Shown here: positions 1 to 9,620 of the stretch, piece after piece | Layout of the letters: each line of letters begins with the position of its first letter | How positions within the stretch are numbered: the first letter of the stretch is position 1 | Origin: Lunularia cruciata | Taxonomy: Eukaryota > Streptophyta > Marchantiopsida > Lunulariales > Lunulariaceae | Direction of reading: 5' to 3' | Length of the DNA stretch: 64,000 nucleotides | Assembly (NCBI GenBank): GCA_948567375.1 | Contig: OX419759.1 | Coordinates: 16,026,744 to 16,090,743 of the forward strand | The notes under the pieces: model-generated | Databases searched by the model: none | Told to the model about the DNA's origin: nothing | The model's input: the letters and a program-made list of their open reading frames with translations, nothing else | Made by a program: the position numbers and the translations under genes

Positions 1-2
1 CT

Positions 3-790
3 TGGAGTGGAGCCTTTGTACCATCATGAGATGAGTGTGAGGATGAGCCTCCAGAGGTGATTTCTTTGACACCTCTGGATACCACACTCATTGCTTGACA
101 ATATCCAGTAGAGGGGATATGCCTATTGGAGTTGTTTGGTGGGATTAGCACCGGACTAGTTGCGGTGTTACATGCAAGTATACAAGTACAAAGGTACTTG
201 TATGTAGAGAGAGATGAGACTGCTAGGCAAGTCTTTCTACATCATGTGGCACACTTGGCCTATCGGTATCCGGAGTTATTACCAATGTCAGCAGTCAAAG
301 GTTACCAGAAGGCCCTACCAGGAGACATTTCCTTATTGGGAGCGCATGACCTAGAGAGACATGGGCCTGTTCACTTGGTGATTTTTGGATGGCCATGTCA
401 AGGACATACTGGTGCTGGTAGAGGAGTGGGTCTTCAAGATCCTCATTCAGGTGTGTTTTGGGAGATGTTACGGATACTACGACATCTCCAAGTTCATCAG
501 TCTATTTCTCCAGCTTATCTTTTGGAGAACATTTCTTTGATGGGTGATTCTTGCACCAAAGTGGTGGCAAGTACACATCAGGTCCATTCTTGGATGGGAC
601 CTGCTGTATTTTTAAATGCAGCCAAAGTGGGATCACGAGCTCATCATCTTTGTCTTTGGTGGATGAACCTCTTACCCAGAGAGGTTCTACAGCGTGCTTA
701 TGATGCGATTCAATGACTGGACCACATTCTTGATGATGATATCTTGGATGTTGGGCATCAATCTCAGACAGTGGTAGTGGCTGATAGGTC
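3..790 (+). pseudogene. C5-cytosine DNA methyltransferase domain, N-terminal part (in retrotransposon)
   Basis: This encodes the catalytic half of a C5 cytosine DNA methyltransferase, which transfers methyl from S-adenosylmethionine to cytosine. Visible motifs are motif I LELFGGISTGL at about 123-158 (AdoMet binding), motif IV GWPCQGHTGAG at 387-419 with the catalytic Cys in PCQ, and motif VI LLENISLMGD at 516-545 with the catalytic Glu. The order I-IV-VI is the canonical one, not the rearranged order of plant DRM enzymes. The region around motif I resembles the DNMT3 type, but I cannot place the family firmly. The frame extends to the left edge with stops near 33 and 96 and another at 714. 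It is interrupted at 790 by a solo LTR and resumes at 2182. Confidence 0.85.
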
Positions 791-2177
791 TGTAACACCC
801 ATTTGTGCATGTGTGTGGTATTGTGATATTTAGCTTGGTATTACAAGCACTTAAGAGATATTATTTATATAGAGATAAAGGATGGTTCTATATTAGTCTA
901 TGAGCCGGCATGTCTCTCACTCAGGATGAACCTCTGATGGCTATTATGGTAGCGCACCATGGACTAAGAAGGCAAGGAACCCAAACTCCATCATACTCCT
1001 CCAAGGCTAACACTCCAAGGCTCAAGACATTGCTCACTAGAGAACTCAATGAGAGAGAGATAGTTGCAAATGAAAGGATGATGAGTACTTCCTCACCCCT
1101 TGTTTATATACTTGTGAAATAGTTACGTACCAAAGTTACTAATTACCATAGTAACTCAAGTTACTAGACTAAAAGTCAAGTAAAGTCAAAAAGTAGAAAG
1201 GAATATCCATTCACATGGGTATATTCCCCTAAGCATGTGGTCTTATCTTGACCCAACCACTAAGTCAAGGATTCCTTCACATGGGTTATCCTTGGACTAA
1301 AGAAGAATCCAAAACAAAAAGACTTCCGGGCCCAAGAGTTCTCAACTCTTTCCTCAAAGCCAAACACCTAGGAATAATACCAAGTCAACACACTAATGTC
1401 CAAAATAGTGGTGCTCATCTTTTCTACTTCCTCTAAAGTAAGGTCCCCTCTATCTTAGCTATGACTAACTTTAGCTAACCATGACTAATATAGAACCATC
1501 TTTTATCTCTATATAAATAATATCTCTTAGTACTTGTAATACCAAGCTAAATATCACAATACCACACACATGCACAAATGGGTGTTACAAGTCATGGTTA
1601 GCTAAAGTTAGTCATAGCTAAGATAGAGGGAACCTTACTTTAGAGGAAGTAGAAAAGATGAGCACCACTATTTTGGATTTTGGTGTGTTGACTTGGTATT
1701 ATTCCTAGGTGTTTGGCTTTGAGGAAAGAGTTGAGAACTCTTGGGCCCGCAAGCCTTTTTGTTTTGGATTCTTCTTTAGTCCAAGGATAGCCCATGTGAA
1801 GGAATCCTTGACTTAGTGGTTGGGTCAAGATAAGACCACATGCTTAGGGGAATATGCCCATGTGAATGGATATTCCTTTCTACATTTTGACTTTACTTGA
1901 CTTTTAGTCTAGTAACTTGAGTTACTACGGTAATTAGTAACTTTGGTACGTAACTATTTCACAAGTATATAAACAAGGGGTGAGGAGGTACTCATCATCC
2001 TTTCATTTGTAACTATCTCTCTCTCATTGAGTTCTCTAGTGAGCAATGTCTTGAGTCTTGGAGTGTTAGCCTTGGAGGAGTATGATGGGGTTCGGGTTCC
2101 TTACCTTCTTAGTCCATGGTGTGCTATCATAATAGCCATCAGAGGTTCATCCTGAGTGAGAGACAGGCCGGCTCACA
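791..2177 (+). mobile_element. Solo LTR inserted in the methyltransferase, itself interrupted
   Basis: An LTR beginning TGTAACACCC lies in the plus orientation at 791-898 and continues at 1594-2177, ending GGCTCACA, about 692 bp in all. It is bounded by a 4-bp target-site duplication, GGTC, at 787-790 and 2178-2181. No internal retrotransposon sequence or primer-binding site follows it. When it is discounted, the methyltransferase frame rejoins exactly, which confirms the boundaries. It belongs to a different family from the host element, whose LTR begins TGTGGCAC. A solo LTR forms by LTR-LTR recombination after insertion. Confidence 0.85.
899..1589 (-). mobile_element. Second solo LTR of the same family, nested and inverted
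   Basis: The reverse complement starts TGTAACACCC (at 1589) and ends near GCCGGCTCATA (at 899), 691 bp long and the same family as the LTR it interrupts. A 4-bp duplication, AGTC, flanks it at 895-898 and 1590-1593. Because host and insert are the same family in opposite orientation, 899-1480 and about 1596-2177 form a large inverted repeat, which explains the two mirror-image short ORFs here. Confidence 0.85.
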
Positions 2178-2181
2178 GGTC

Positions 2182-2800
2182 ACCTATGGTAGTGGTGAAC
2201 CTAGTTGGACAGCCTAGAGCCGCATTTCCCACACTCATGAGTTTCCCAGGCTCTCATGCTTTTTGAGAGGGAGGACCTGGACTTGTTTGGGACTCACGGT
2301 TATAGCAATTGGTGGAGCACAACATTGATGAGAGAGAGCGGGCGATGGGTTTTCGCACCGGTATTACTGTTGTTCCAAGAGTGTCATAAGCATCCAGGCG
2401 TCAGGTGTTAGGTCAGGCTATGGACCTGAACTGTTTGACCTAGATTGTGAGCCTTGGCTTGGCAGAGCAGCGTAGGATGTGCTTGATAGGCATCACCACT
2501 CAGACACTTGTGAGCCCTGTGCCTATCGAGACGATTCAGGCACATGCTGGGAGCGATGGACCAAGTGGACATGGTATTCTTGGGACACATCAGTAGCTAC
2601 TAAGGAGAGTGGTCTACTTGGAGTCCATCCAGGTGAGCGTGGGCTACTTGGATTACACCCTTGGTCCACATGGGATGCAGCTAGAGGATGTGTGGAGCTT
2701 GCAGCCAGAGTGGAGAAGTTTTTCACACAGAGAGGTTGGGACCTCTAGTGGTCAGGAGCATGACACTATTGCTCCCAACGGCCCAATGTAGCAATTAGTC
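2182..2800 (+). pseudogene. C5-methyltransferase C-terminal part and linker to RT
   Basis: This continues the methyltransferase frame after the solo LTR. The target-recognition region contains VGQPRAAFPTLMSFPGSH (about 2200-2253). It is followed by DERERAMGFRTG (about 2327-2362), the motif IX neighbourhood, and by RRQVLGQAMDLN (about 2396-2431), which matches motif X at the end of C5 methyltransferases. The frame then continues without a shift through an unassigned linker of about 120 codons (2440-2800) into the reverse transcriptase. In-frame stops occur several times between 2260 and 2400 and near 2440. I see no protease or zinc-knuckle signature in the linker. If the element had a gag, it lay upstream of the window. 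Confidence 0.75.
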
Positions 2801-2812
2801 AATATGTCTTCC

Positions 2813-3880
2813 ACTCCTACTATAGTTACAGAGGATACTTGGGAGCCAGATCTTGGACCCAAGCTTACTAGAGAGGAAAGATGGAGGGTTTGGAGGTTCT
2901 TGAGGAGTCACACAAGTTGATTTGCCTTTAGTTTGAAGGATTTGGGTACTCTAAAAGAACTTGGTATACAGATTGAGCTGACTAGCAATACACCAGTTTT
3001 CCGACGTCCGTATCGTTATAGTGACATGGAGAGGATATTGATTCAAAGCCGAAGTAGTGACCTTTTTGAGGTTGGTTTGGTGGAGATTTCACATGGAGAG
3101 TATGCATAATCGACAGTGATGCCAGCCAAGAAGGATATGCATGGCAACTATACATATAGGAGGATGTGTGGAGATTACAGTCCTATCAACCGATAGACCA
3201 GGGCTGATTGGTATGCCATGCCTACACTGGAGGAGATTTTTGATGCAATTGGGCATGCAAAGGTCTTCAGTACTTTGGATCTTCGAGCGGGATATCATCA
3301 GTTGCCGATCAAGGAGGAGGATAAGTCCAAGACAACATTTTGGGCTATTGATCCTCACAACAAGGATGTGTTATATCAATGGAGTTTCTTACCATTTGGG
3401 TTAAAGAATGCTCTTGCTGAGTTCCAGAGGGTCATGGATAGGATCCTAGCTGGATTGGATTTGGCTAGGTGTTATATTGATTACATTTTGGTTTATAGCA
3501 CTACTATGAAGGAGCATGAGAGACAGTTGTTGGAGGTGTTTGAGAGGTTGAGATCTCATAGACTCAAATTACATCCTAGGAAGTGTAGGTTCTTCCATGA
3601 GCAGGTTGAGTATTTGGGTCACACTATCTACCCCGGAGGACTTGGTGTCCAGCAGACCAAGGTGGAGGCTATTGCACGTATTCCTCGGCCTACGGATGTG
3701 AGCAGAGTGCGAGCATTCCTTGGGTTGGCAAACTTCTATTGCCGCTATGTTAGAGGATTTAGTGCCATTGCCAAGGCCTTGACAAATCTGACCAAGCTTA
3801 CACAGGAGTGGTGTTGGGGAGATGAGCAAGAGAGAGCTTTTGTAGAGCTCAAGGAGAGGTTGACATCTGCTCCTATTTTG
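2813..3880 (+). pseudogene. Ty3/gypsy reverse transcriptase, broken
   Basis: This is the Ty3/gypsy-type reverse transcriptase that copies element RNA into DNA. The lead-in EDTWEPDLGPKLTREERWRV is followed by an FRRPYRYS segment, AKKD (about 3125), a CGDYSPINR segment, STLDLRAGYHQLP carrying the first catalytic Asp, LPFGLKNA, and LGLANFYCRYVRGF in the connection. The catalytic box at 3473-3484 reads YIDY, so one of the two paired Asp residues is missing. Stops lie at 2926, 3106 and 3195. The coding frame is the same as that of the methyltransferase upstream and RNase H downstream. Confidence 0.9.
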
Positions 3881-4640
3881 AGGAGACCGATCAGGGGACG
3901 ACCATTTCAGGTTCACACTGATTGGAGTATGTTGGGACTTGGAGTGATGCTCACCTAACATGATGATGAGGAGAAGGAGTTTGTGGTGGCCTATGCTAGT
4001 TGCACCAACAATTCAGCGGAGGCAAAGTATAGTTCATATGAGGGAGAGTGCTTGGCAGCAGTTTGGGTAGTAGCACATTTCCGATGTTACCTATTTGGTA
4101 ACCCCTTCACTCTCATCATTGATCATCAACCACTGAAGTGGTTGATGGAGTCCGACAAGCTTTCAAGGAAGCTTGCACAATGGGCTCTGATTTTACAGGA
4201 GTATGATTTCATGGTTGTTCATAGACCTGGAGTGGTGAACCGTGATGCAGATAGGTTGAGTAGAAACCCATGTCCCAGCCAGCAGGATCAGACTGGAGCA
4301 CGTTGGCATGGTGAGACAGATGAGGAGATGGTGTCAGGTTGGCATGCATCGGCCTTTCTGTGTATATTTGCAAAGGCTTTGGTGGTATCTCTCTCGACGC
4401 ATACAAAAGGAGTTATTGGGGTCACAAATCCAAAGAGTGAAGATATTGGTACAGTTCAGAGAGACATTCATGATGATGTCTTAGTGATGGACTATCTTCG
4501 CACTGGTGTTGTGGGTGGCACAATTGGGGCCAAGGAGAGAGACCGTGTTCTTCAGCGAGCTAGACGGTTCAGATTGGAGGGTAGACACCTTTTGCGTGTA
4601 TGGGAGGATGGTAGAGTGCGAGTAGTACCACTTCCATCTT
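3881..4640 (+). pseudogene. Ty3/gypsy RNase H domain, broken
   Basis: This RNase H domain would degrade the RNA strand of the RNA:DNA hybrid. The start VHTDWSMLGLGVML carries the first acidic residue. Further along are YEGECLAAVWVVAHFRCYLFG (the family's glutamate segment), IIDHQPLKWLM, and VNRDADRLSRNP near the end. A stop at 3956 separates the first strand from the rest. Between RNase H and the integrase zinc-binding domain lies a spacer of about 100 residues, as is usual in Ty3/gypsy polyproteins. It is in frame with RT and integrase. Confidence 0.88.
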
Positions 4641-5700
4641 AGAGACCACAATTGGTCCATCATGCTCATGAGGAGCTAGGACATTTTGGAGTGAAGCGTA
4701 CGTATAGCTTACTCCAGAGTCATTATTGGTGGCGTGGTATGCAGACCAAGGTATAGCAATTTGTTGCCAGATGTGTGGTTTGTGACCGAGTTAGAGCATC
4801 ATTCAATGCTCCTATGCCACAGTTACACCCATTACCTATCATGGGATTGGATTACCGTTGGAGTTTGGACTTTGCCGGACCTTTACCGCTGACTGTAAGA
4901 CATCATCGGTATGTTTTGGTGATGGTGGAGCACTTCTCCAAGTGGATTGAGTTGGTGGCACATCCTGACAAGTCTAGTGAAGGGACAACTTACTCGTTCT
5001 TGGATCAAGTTCTTAGTCATTTTGGTGCACCAATTGAGGTTTTGACTGATCAAGGTACAAAGTTCTTGGGAGAGTTTCAAGTCTTGTGTGACAAGGCTTT
5101 GATTGATCATCGTACTACCTCCCGAGATCACCCTAAGGAAGATGGCTTAGCAGAGAGAGTGGTTCAGACGGTGAAGAGAGGATTGCAAAAGTATGGTTTG
5201 CAGAGAGGCCACTTGGGAGATTGGGATCTCCAATTACCTTGGTTGGCCATGGGCTATCGGTTCAGCCGGCAAGCCTCCTTAGCATCCTTCTCTCCATAAT
5301 TTCTACTCTATGGACAAGATCCAGATTTACCTGTAGCCATTTGTCGAGATGCTATTGTAGTTTTGGACTTGGATGACCCCAATGTATGGATGAGCGCATG
5401 TTCTCAGCGTGCAGAGATCTTTTGGAGAGTGATGCAGATGGCCTTTGAGAACTTGGCAATTGCTCATCATAGAGATACTTTATACTATGCTACCATTAGA
5501 GGAGGAGGTTATAGACCCTCAATCCATCGATTTTATCCAGGCGACTATGTATATCTACAGCAAACAGCACCAACGACACTTGATGTTTCTACAGGCCGCA
5601 CTATCTTGAGAGTGCATGAGGTTTTGCCATCTAGAGTCCTTGTGTTAGAAGAACGTGATGGTGTTGTTTGGAAGGATCATGTGCGCAATTGTGCGCCATG
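4641..5700 (+). pseudogene. Ty3/gypsy integrase, broken
   Basis: Integrase inserts the element cDNA into the host genome. The HHCC zinc domain is visible from about 4650 to 4790 (HHAHEELGHFGVK, then CVVCDR). In the catalytic core the first Asp is in WSLDFAG (4868), the second in LTDQGT (about 5048), and the Glu in DGLAERVV (about 5153), with DD35E spacing, so the catalytic triad is intact. The C-terminal domain carries YPGDYVYLQQ followed by a short beta-rich stretch. Stops at 4640, 4754 and 5297 break the frame. No chromodomain follows; a PHD finger takes its place. Confidence 0.88.
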
Positions 5701-5752
5701 CCACCTCCCAAACATTGATGATACTATGGACCCAAGCTTGGCACTTGTACGT

Positions 5753-5905
5753 GCATGCTTGAGGTGTATGTTATGTGGCTCTTCTGGTGGAGCTGCTACT
5801 ATGTTAGTGGGTGATAGTTGTTCAAGAGGATGGCATATGGCATGTATGACTCCTCCTCTCACGGTGGTTCCTCAGGGATAGTGGTTATGTCCTAGATGTA
5901 CTTGA
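5753..5905 (+). pseudogene. PHD zinc finger at the C-terminus of the gypsy polyprotein
   Basis: Directly after the integrase tail and in the same frame comes ACLRCMLCG, then SCSRGWHMACMTPPL, then WLCPRC ending at a stop at 5903-5905. This is a C4HC3 PHD finger: the RGWHMxC...PPL...WxCPRC signature is characteristic. One zinc ligand before SCSRGWH appears changed (GDSC), and a stop at 5879 lies just before WLCPRC. PHD fingers bind histone H3 tails, methylated or unmodified at K4. By position it could direct integration to chromatin, as chromodomains do in chromoviruses, but that role is inferred. Confidence 0.8.
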
Positions 5906-6054
5906 CCTATAGCTAGTTCATTCTTTATATGGTATAGATTGCAAACAGGCAACTAACGATGGGGCTCCATAGCACCTGGCTTCCTGATCTTTGCCCATTA
6001 GAGGGTATACCATATACTTAGAGTAGATGGCTATTTGGAGTTAGAGGGACCTAA

Positions 6055-6074
6055 CCGCCAACTAGGGGGGCGAT
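6055..6074 (+). promoter_or_regulatory. Polypurine tract before the 3' LTR
   Basis: A purine-rich run, AACTAGGGGGGCGAT, lies immediately 5' of the TGTGGCAC start of the LTR. This is the expected position and composition of the plus-strand primer of an LTR retrotransposon. It marks the 3' end of the internal region of the methyltransferase element. Confidence 0.7.
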
Positions 6075-6636
6075 TGTGGCACTTTAGAGTCTATGTATGA
6101 CTTATGTGTGAGTTGTGCTTCTATAGTGTATGATGTTGACAGCAATGTATGTTGTGTAGCAATGTATATATGCACGACAACTGTCACGCCATTTGTAGTT
6201 CCGCATCTAGATGCTCGGACACTAGAGTTCCATTGATAATAGTTAGAGTTAATTCAGTAGTTTCTCATAGACTACTTTCTGACGGTCAGATTTTGTGTTC
6301 AGGGTACTAACTTCACGGTGGGGCCCACTGTCACTTTGCACCGTTTGCACCATCGAGTGTGCCGTCAATGGGACCGTTAGGGTTTCAGAGCTAGCTCAAG
6401 TCCATGGGGTATAGTTTCGAAGTGAGCTCTAAAGAGCTCACTTCTTTGATGTTGAGCTTTCAAGTTCATGGCTATGGTGGACAGAGGCCGGCAAGCATCA
6501 CCTGGATTCTCTATGCTTGAGTGGGTGTGGCTTGACTGTAATCAGTGTCAAGTTGTTGGCAGTTTATAGAGTGATAGATCAAGTATTGATCTGAGTTGAG
6601 TTGAGTTGAGTTGAGAGTGGTAAGAAATCTGATTAT
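6075..6636 (+). mobile_element. 3' LTR of the methyltransferase gypsy element
   Basis: The LTR starts TGTGGCACTTTAGAG directly after the polypurine tract. The right end is set by a second copy of the same start at 6637, so the length is tentative. The last bases before it do not show a clean CA terminus. It ends in a short array of GAGTT pentamers at 6593-6615. Confidence 0.6.
6593..6615 (+). repeat. Pentanucleotide microsatellite (GAGTT)n
   Basis: Four to five tandem copies of GAGTT lie near the end of the gypsy LTR. Confidence 0.8.
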
Positions 6637-6740
6637 TGTGGCACTTTAGAGTCTTATGTATGACTTATGTGTGAGTTGTGCTTCTATAGTGTATGATGTT
6701 GATAGCTATGTATGTTGTGTAGCAATGTATATACGCATGA
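6637..6740 (+). mobile_element. Truncated second copy of the TGTGGCAC LTR
   Basis: About 100 bp repeat the first 100 bp of the LTR at 6075 almost exactly (differences include one inserted T and a few substitutions). Similarity stops near 6736-6740, where copia coding sequence begins. It is either a tandem LTR or a partial duplication cut by the copia sequence. Confidence 0.65.
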
Positions 6741-8130
6741 TAGGGTTTTCAACAGACCAAAGGTATAGATTAGAATGAGATTTTCTCTCCCATAGTTAAG
6801 ATGACTACCATCAGATTGGTCTTAGGTCTTGTGACTGCAAAGAATTTACATCTAGAGCTACTAGATGTAGAAATAGTGTTTCTACATTTGAGACCTTGAG
6901 GAGAATGTATATATGGCATAGCCTAAAGGATTTCAAATCACAAATGAAGAGGACTTGTCGTACAATTTGAAGAAGAGTCTTTATGGTTTGAAGCAAGCTC
7001 CTTGATAGTGGTCCTTGAAGTTTGATGGCTCTATGGCCAATAGTGGTTACACCAGATGCAAAATGGACCATTACTACTACATTAAGTCATTTGATGATTC
7101 ATACATCATTTTGTTGCTTTATGTTGATGATATGTTTGTTGTTGGATCCAACATGAGGGAGATCAACAAGCTAAAGCCCCAATTGTCTGATGTATTTGGA
7201 ATGAAAGATCTAGGGCCTTCACAGCAGATACTTGGAATGAGGATTACAAGAGACAAATCTATATGTACTTTGAAGTTGTCCAAAGAGAAGTACATCAAGA
7301 AGTTCATGGATAATTTTGGTCTTCAGAATACTACAATTCAAACCACTCCTTTGGGATATCACTTTAAACTCTCCAAGGAGCAATCACCAAGAACTAATGC
7401 AGATATAGAATACATGAGCACAATACCCTATGCATGAACAATTGGAAGTTTGTTGTATGTTATGGTATGCACTAGGCCAGACATTGCTCATGTACAAGTT
7501 ATAAGTAGATTCATGTCAAACCCAAGAATAGAACATTAAGAAGTAATGAATGGCTATTATGCTACTTGAAAAGTACCTTTGATAAGGCACTTTTTTTCAA
7601 GCAAATAGAGGCTATTTTAGAGTGCTTCACTAATGCAGATTTGGGGGGAAACTTGGACAATCAAAAGAGCACTATAGGGTATGTGTTTACCTTGGATGGT
7701 ACTACAATTAATTGGGTGTCTTGTTTGCAAAAGAGTGTTGCTCTTTCTACCATAGAAGTTGAGTACATGGCTATCTCAAAGGCTAGCAAGGAGATGATCT
7801 AGTTGAAAATTTCATGGTAGAGCAAGGCAAGAAACAACATGACATATATTGCATAGTGATAGCCAAAGTGCTATCAATCTTGCAAAGAACCTTATGTTTC
7901 ATGCTAAGACAAAGCATATTCAATTGAGATAACATTTCATTTGTGAGTTGATAGATTGTGGAGCATTGACTTTGGTAAAGATTGGTGGAGTAAGCAATCT
8001 TGTATATATGTCTACCAAGATAGACACAATTGAGAAGCTCAAGCAATGCATAGTTGCAGTTGGACTTCAAAGTTAATTGTTTGTCTTGTACATTAGAGTG
8101 ATAAGTAATGTCAAACTCCAAGAGAGAGAT
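6741..8130 (+). pseudogene. Ty1/copia pol fragment (RT and RNase H), 5' truncated
   Basis: The fragment begins inside the copia reverse transcriptase. Recognisable segments are an LYGLKQAP motif near 6980, the catalytic LLLYVDDM at 7108-7131 with both Asp present, a FGMKDLGP segment at 7195-7220, and the YMSTIPYA and CTRPDIAH stretch around 7410-7490. The RNase H part has NWVSCLQKSVALSTIEVEYMA near 7710-7770 and HAKTKHIQLR near 7900-7928. Several stops and small frame changes (about 7435, 7539 and 7801) break it. Copia order places integrase before RT; no gag, protease or integrase is present, so the 5' part is missing. Confidence 0.9.
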
Positions 8131-8700
8131 TGTTAAGTGTGGAGTATGATTATTACTAGAATGCTATACGGGATAATTATAAAAATAGTATTGAAGAGTT
8201 AGTAAAAGATATATTTTCTACATGAGTGTAGAAGTGCAAGTACAAGACAGATCTTTACATTAAGGAATTTCATTTATGGGAGTGAATAGAAAGATAGCTC
8301 ACATTGGGACCTATATCTTTGTGAATACAGATGCAAATGAGGCATGCCATAGTTTTTTGGAAGCATCTTCTCAAGGGCTTTTCATAAACACCAAGATCTT
8401 GGAAAAAAATTTCTAGCAAAGAAGTTATACTCACTTGAATTTCAAGACAATGTGTCTTAAGGGAGCTATGGGATTCTATTATGAGCAGATTGTGTGAGCT
8501 ACGAGCATCGAGCCTGTGGGCATGGCTGCCGGACCTATGGGCATGGGGCTTATGAGAAGGCTCTAGGAATATGGGACTTTCTGGAAGACTACATGTATGG
8601 CTCACACTTGTGGAGTTGAGTAAGGTAATATGTATCAATTGGTACCAGACAATCTAGGTTTTAGATACGGGATTAATCTTCACCACACATTTCCAGAACT
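8131..8700 (+). mobile_element. 3' LTR of the copia element (right end not resolved)
   Basis: A purine tract, CCAAGAGAGAGAT, ends at 8130 and is followed by TGTTAAGTGTGGAG, the usual copia arrangement of polypurine tract then TG. There is no second LTR in the window for comparison, so the end given is approximate. No gene is visible in this stretch. Confidence 0.5.
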
Positions 8701-8989
8701 AGATAAGTGCCTCTAAGCGCAAGTGTATAAAATAATGTAAGTGTTGGTATTTAGTGCAACTTTGACAATTCTTGATTGACAATTCAACTATCAATAAAAA
8801 CCCCATGCAGTTGTGGACATATGCAAATTTTGCCAAACCACGTGAAATTTGGCATAATTTCTATGCATACTTTTCTAGTCCAGATTGATGAATGATTTTT
8901 TCTCCATCACATAGCCAGAATCAAATTCAAAGTTCTCTTCCAACTTCCTAGTTGCGCATTATTTTTTCTCCCAACAAGTTGCTCAAGCA

Positions 8990-9620
8990 ATCAACAAAGA
9001 GAAGGCAAGAGCTCACAAAGATCAAGGAGTTGCTCACGACGAAAGAAGAGAATTGCAGTGAGTTGGAATAGAGGTTGGAAAAATCAAAGAAGACAGAGAA
9101 ACATGATGGAGAGTTATGAAGAGCATGGGTTGAGGTACAAGTCCTCAATCTTGGGATTGGACAATGAAGGTTAGAATATGACAAACAGCTTTGTGCTTGA
9201 GATGAGGAAGTGATCATGTTGAATACTGAGTTGGAGATAGCGCCAGTCAAGATCATCATTGATGAGATTTTGCACAGCAATTATAAGGAGCTCATAGAAA
9301 TCCACATCAACGAGTTGACTAAGCAAGTTGACAAACAAAAGAAGAGAGAAAACCTCATCTGAGTGCATGTGGGATAAGAGCTAAAAGTGGAAATTCAAGC
9401 CATTTGCATAAGCCTGGAAGAGGAGTGTGCGAGAGTGCCCATGATAATAGAAGATGTGGCAAACTAGATGATTGAGCACATAGAGAAATCAGCAAAGACC
9501 ACACCAAGTCAGGTTGCATGACCTGAAGACACAATTCATGTGTTAGAGGCAATGGTGTACAACAATGCACAACTCATACAATTGTTTCAAAGAGCACTTA
9601 AACCAAAAGTTTGAGGAGAT
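8990..9620 (+). pseudogene. Decayed coiled-coil-like coding stretch, unidentified
   Basis: The plus strand has a run of lysine/glutamate-rich codons across several frames with stops, for example KSKKTEKHDGEL (about 9080) and ELIEIHINELTKQVDKQKKR (about 9290-9350). This composition resembles the coiled-coil protein encoded by some plant retroelements or a decayed host gene. I do not recognise the family. It follows the copia LTR and may belong to another element fragment. Confidence 0.35.

Larger units (their letters stand above)
1..6636 (+). mobile_element. Degenerate Ty3/gypsy retrotransposon with DNA methyltransferase and PHD domains
   Basis: The element is cut by the left window edge, so its 5' LTR and any gag are not visible. 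Its order is C5-cytosine methyltransferase, linker, reverse transcriptase, RNase H, integrase, PHD finger, polypurine tract, 3' LTR. RT before RNase H before integrase identifies Ty3/gypsy. Once the solo LTR insertion at 791-2181 is discounted, the methyltransferase and all pol domains lie in one reading frame, broken only by scattered stop codons. This argues for one ancestral polyprotein and not for chance neighbours. Stops lie at about 33, 96, 714, within 2260-2400, and at 2926, 3106, 3195, 3956, 4640, 4754, 5297 and 5879. The copy is inactive. Capture of C5-methyltransferases by retrotransposons has been reported in dinoflagellates and a charophyte alga. The PHD addition and this domain order are read directly here. 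Confidence 0.85.

Noticed and set aside
502-810. Minus-strand 102-codon frame
   Set aside because: It is antisense to the methyltransferase domain.
901-2175. Mirror-image 62-codon frames at 1248-1436 and 1640-1828, a possible gene pair
   Set aside because: They are the two inverted copies of one LTR.
791-2177. 5' LTR of the methyltransferase element
   Set aside because: It lies inside the methyltransferase frame, is bounded by its own target duplication, has no primer-binding site after it, and differs from the LTR after the polypurine tract.
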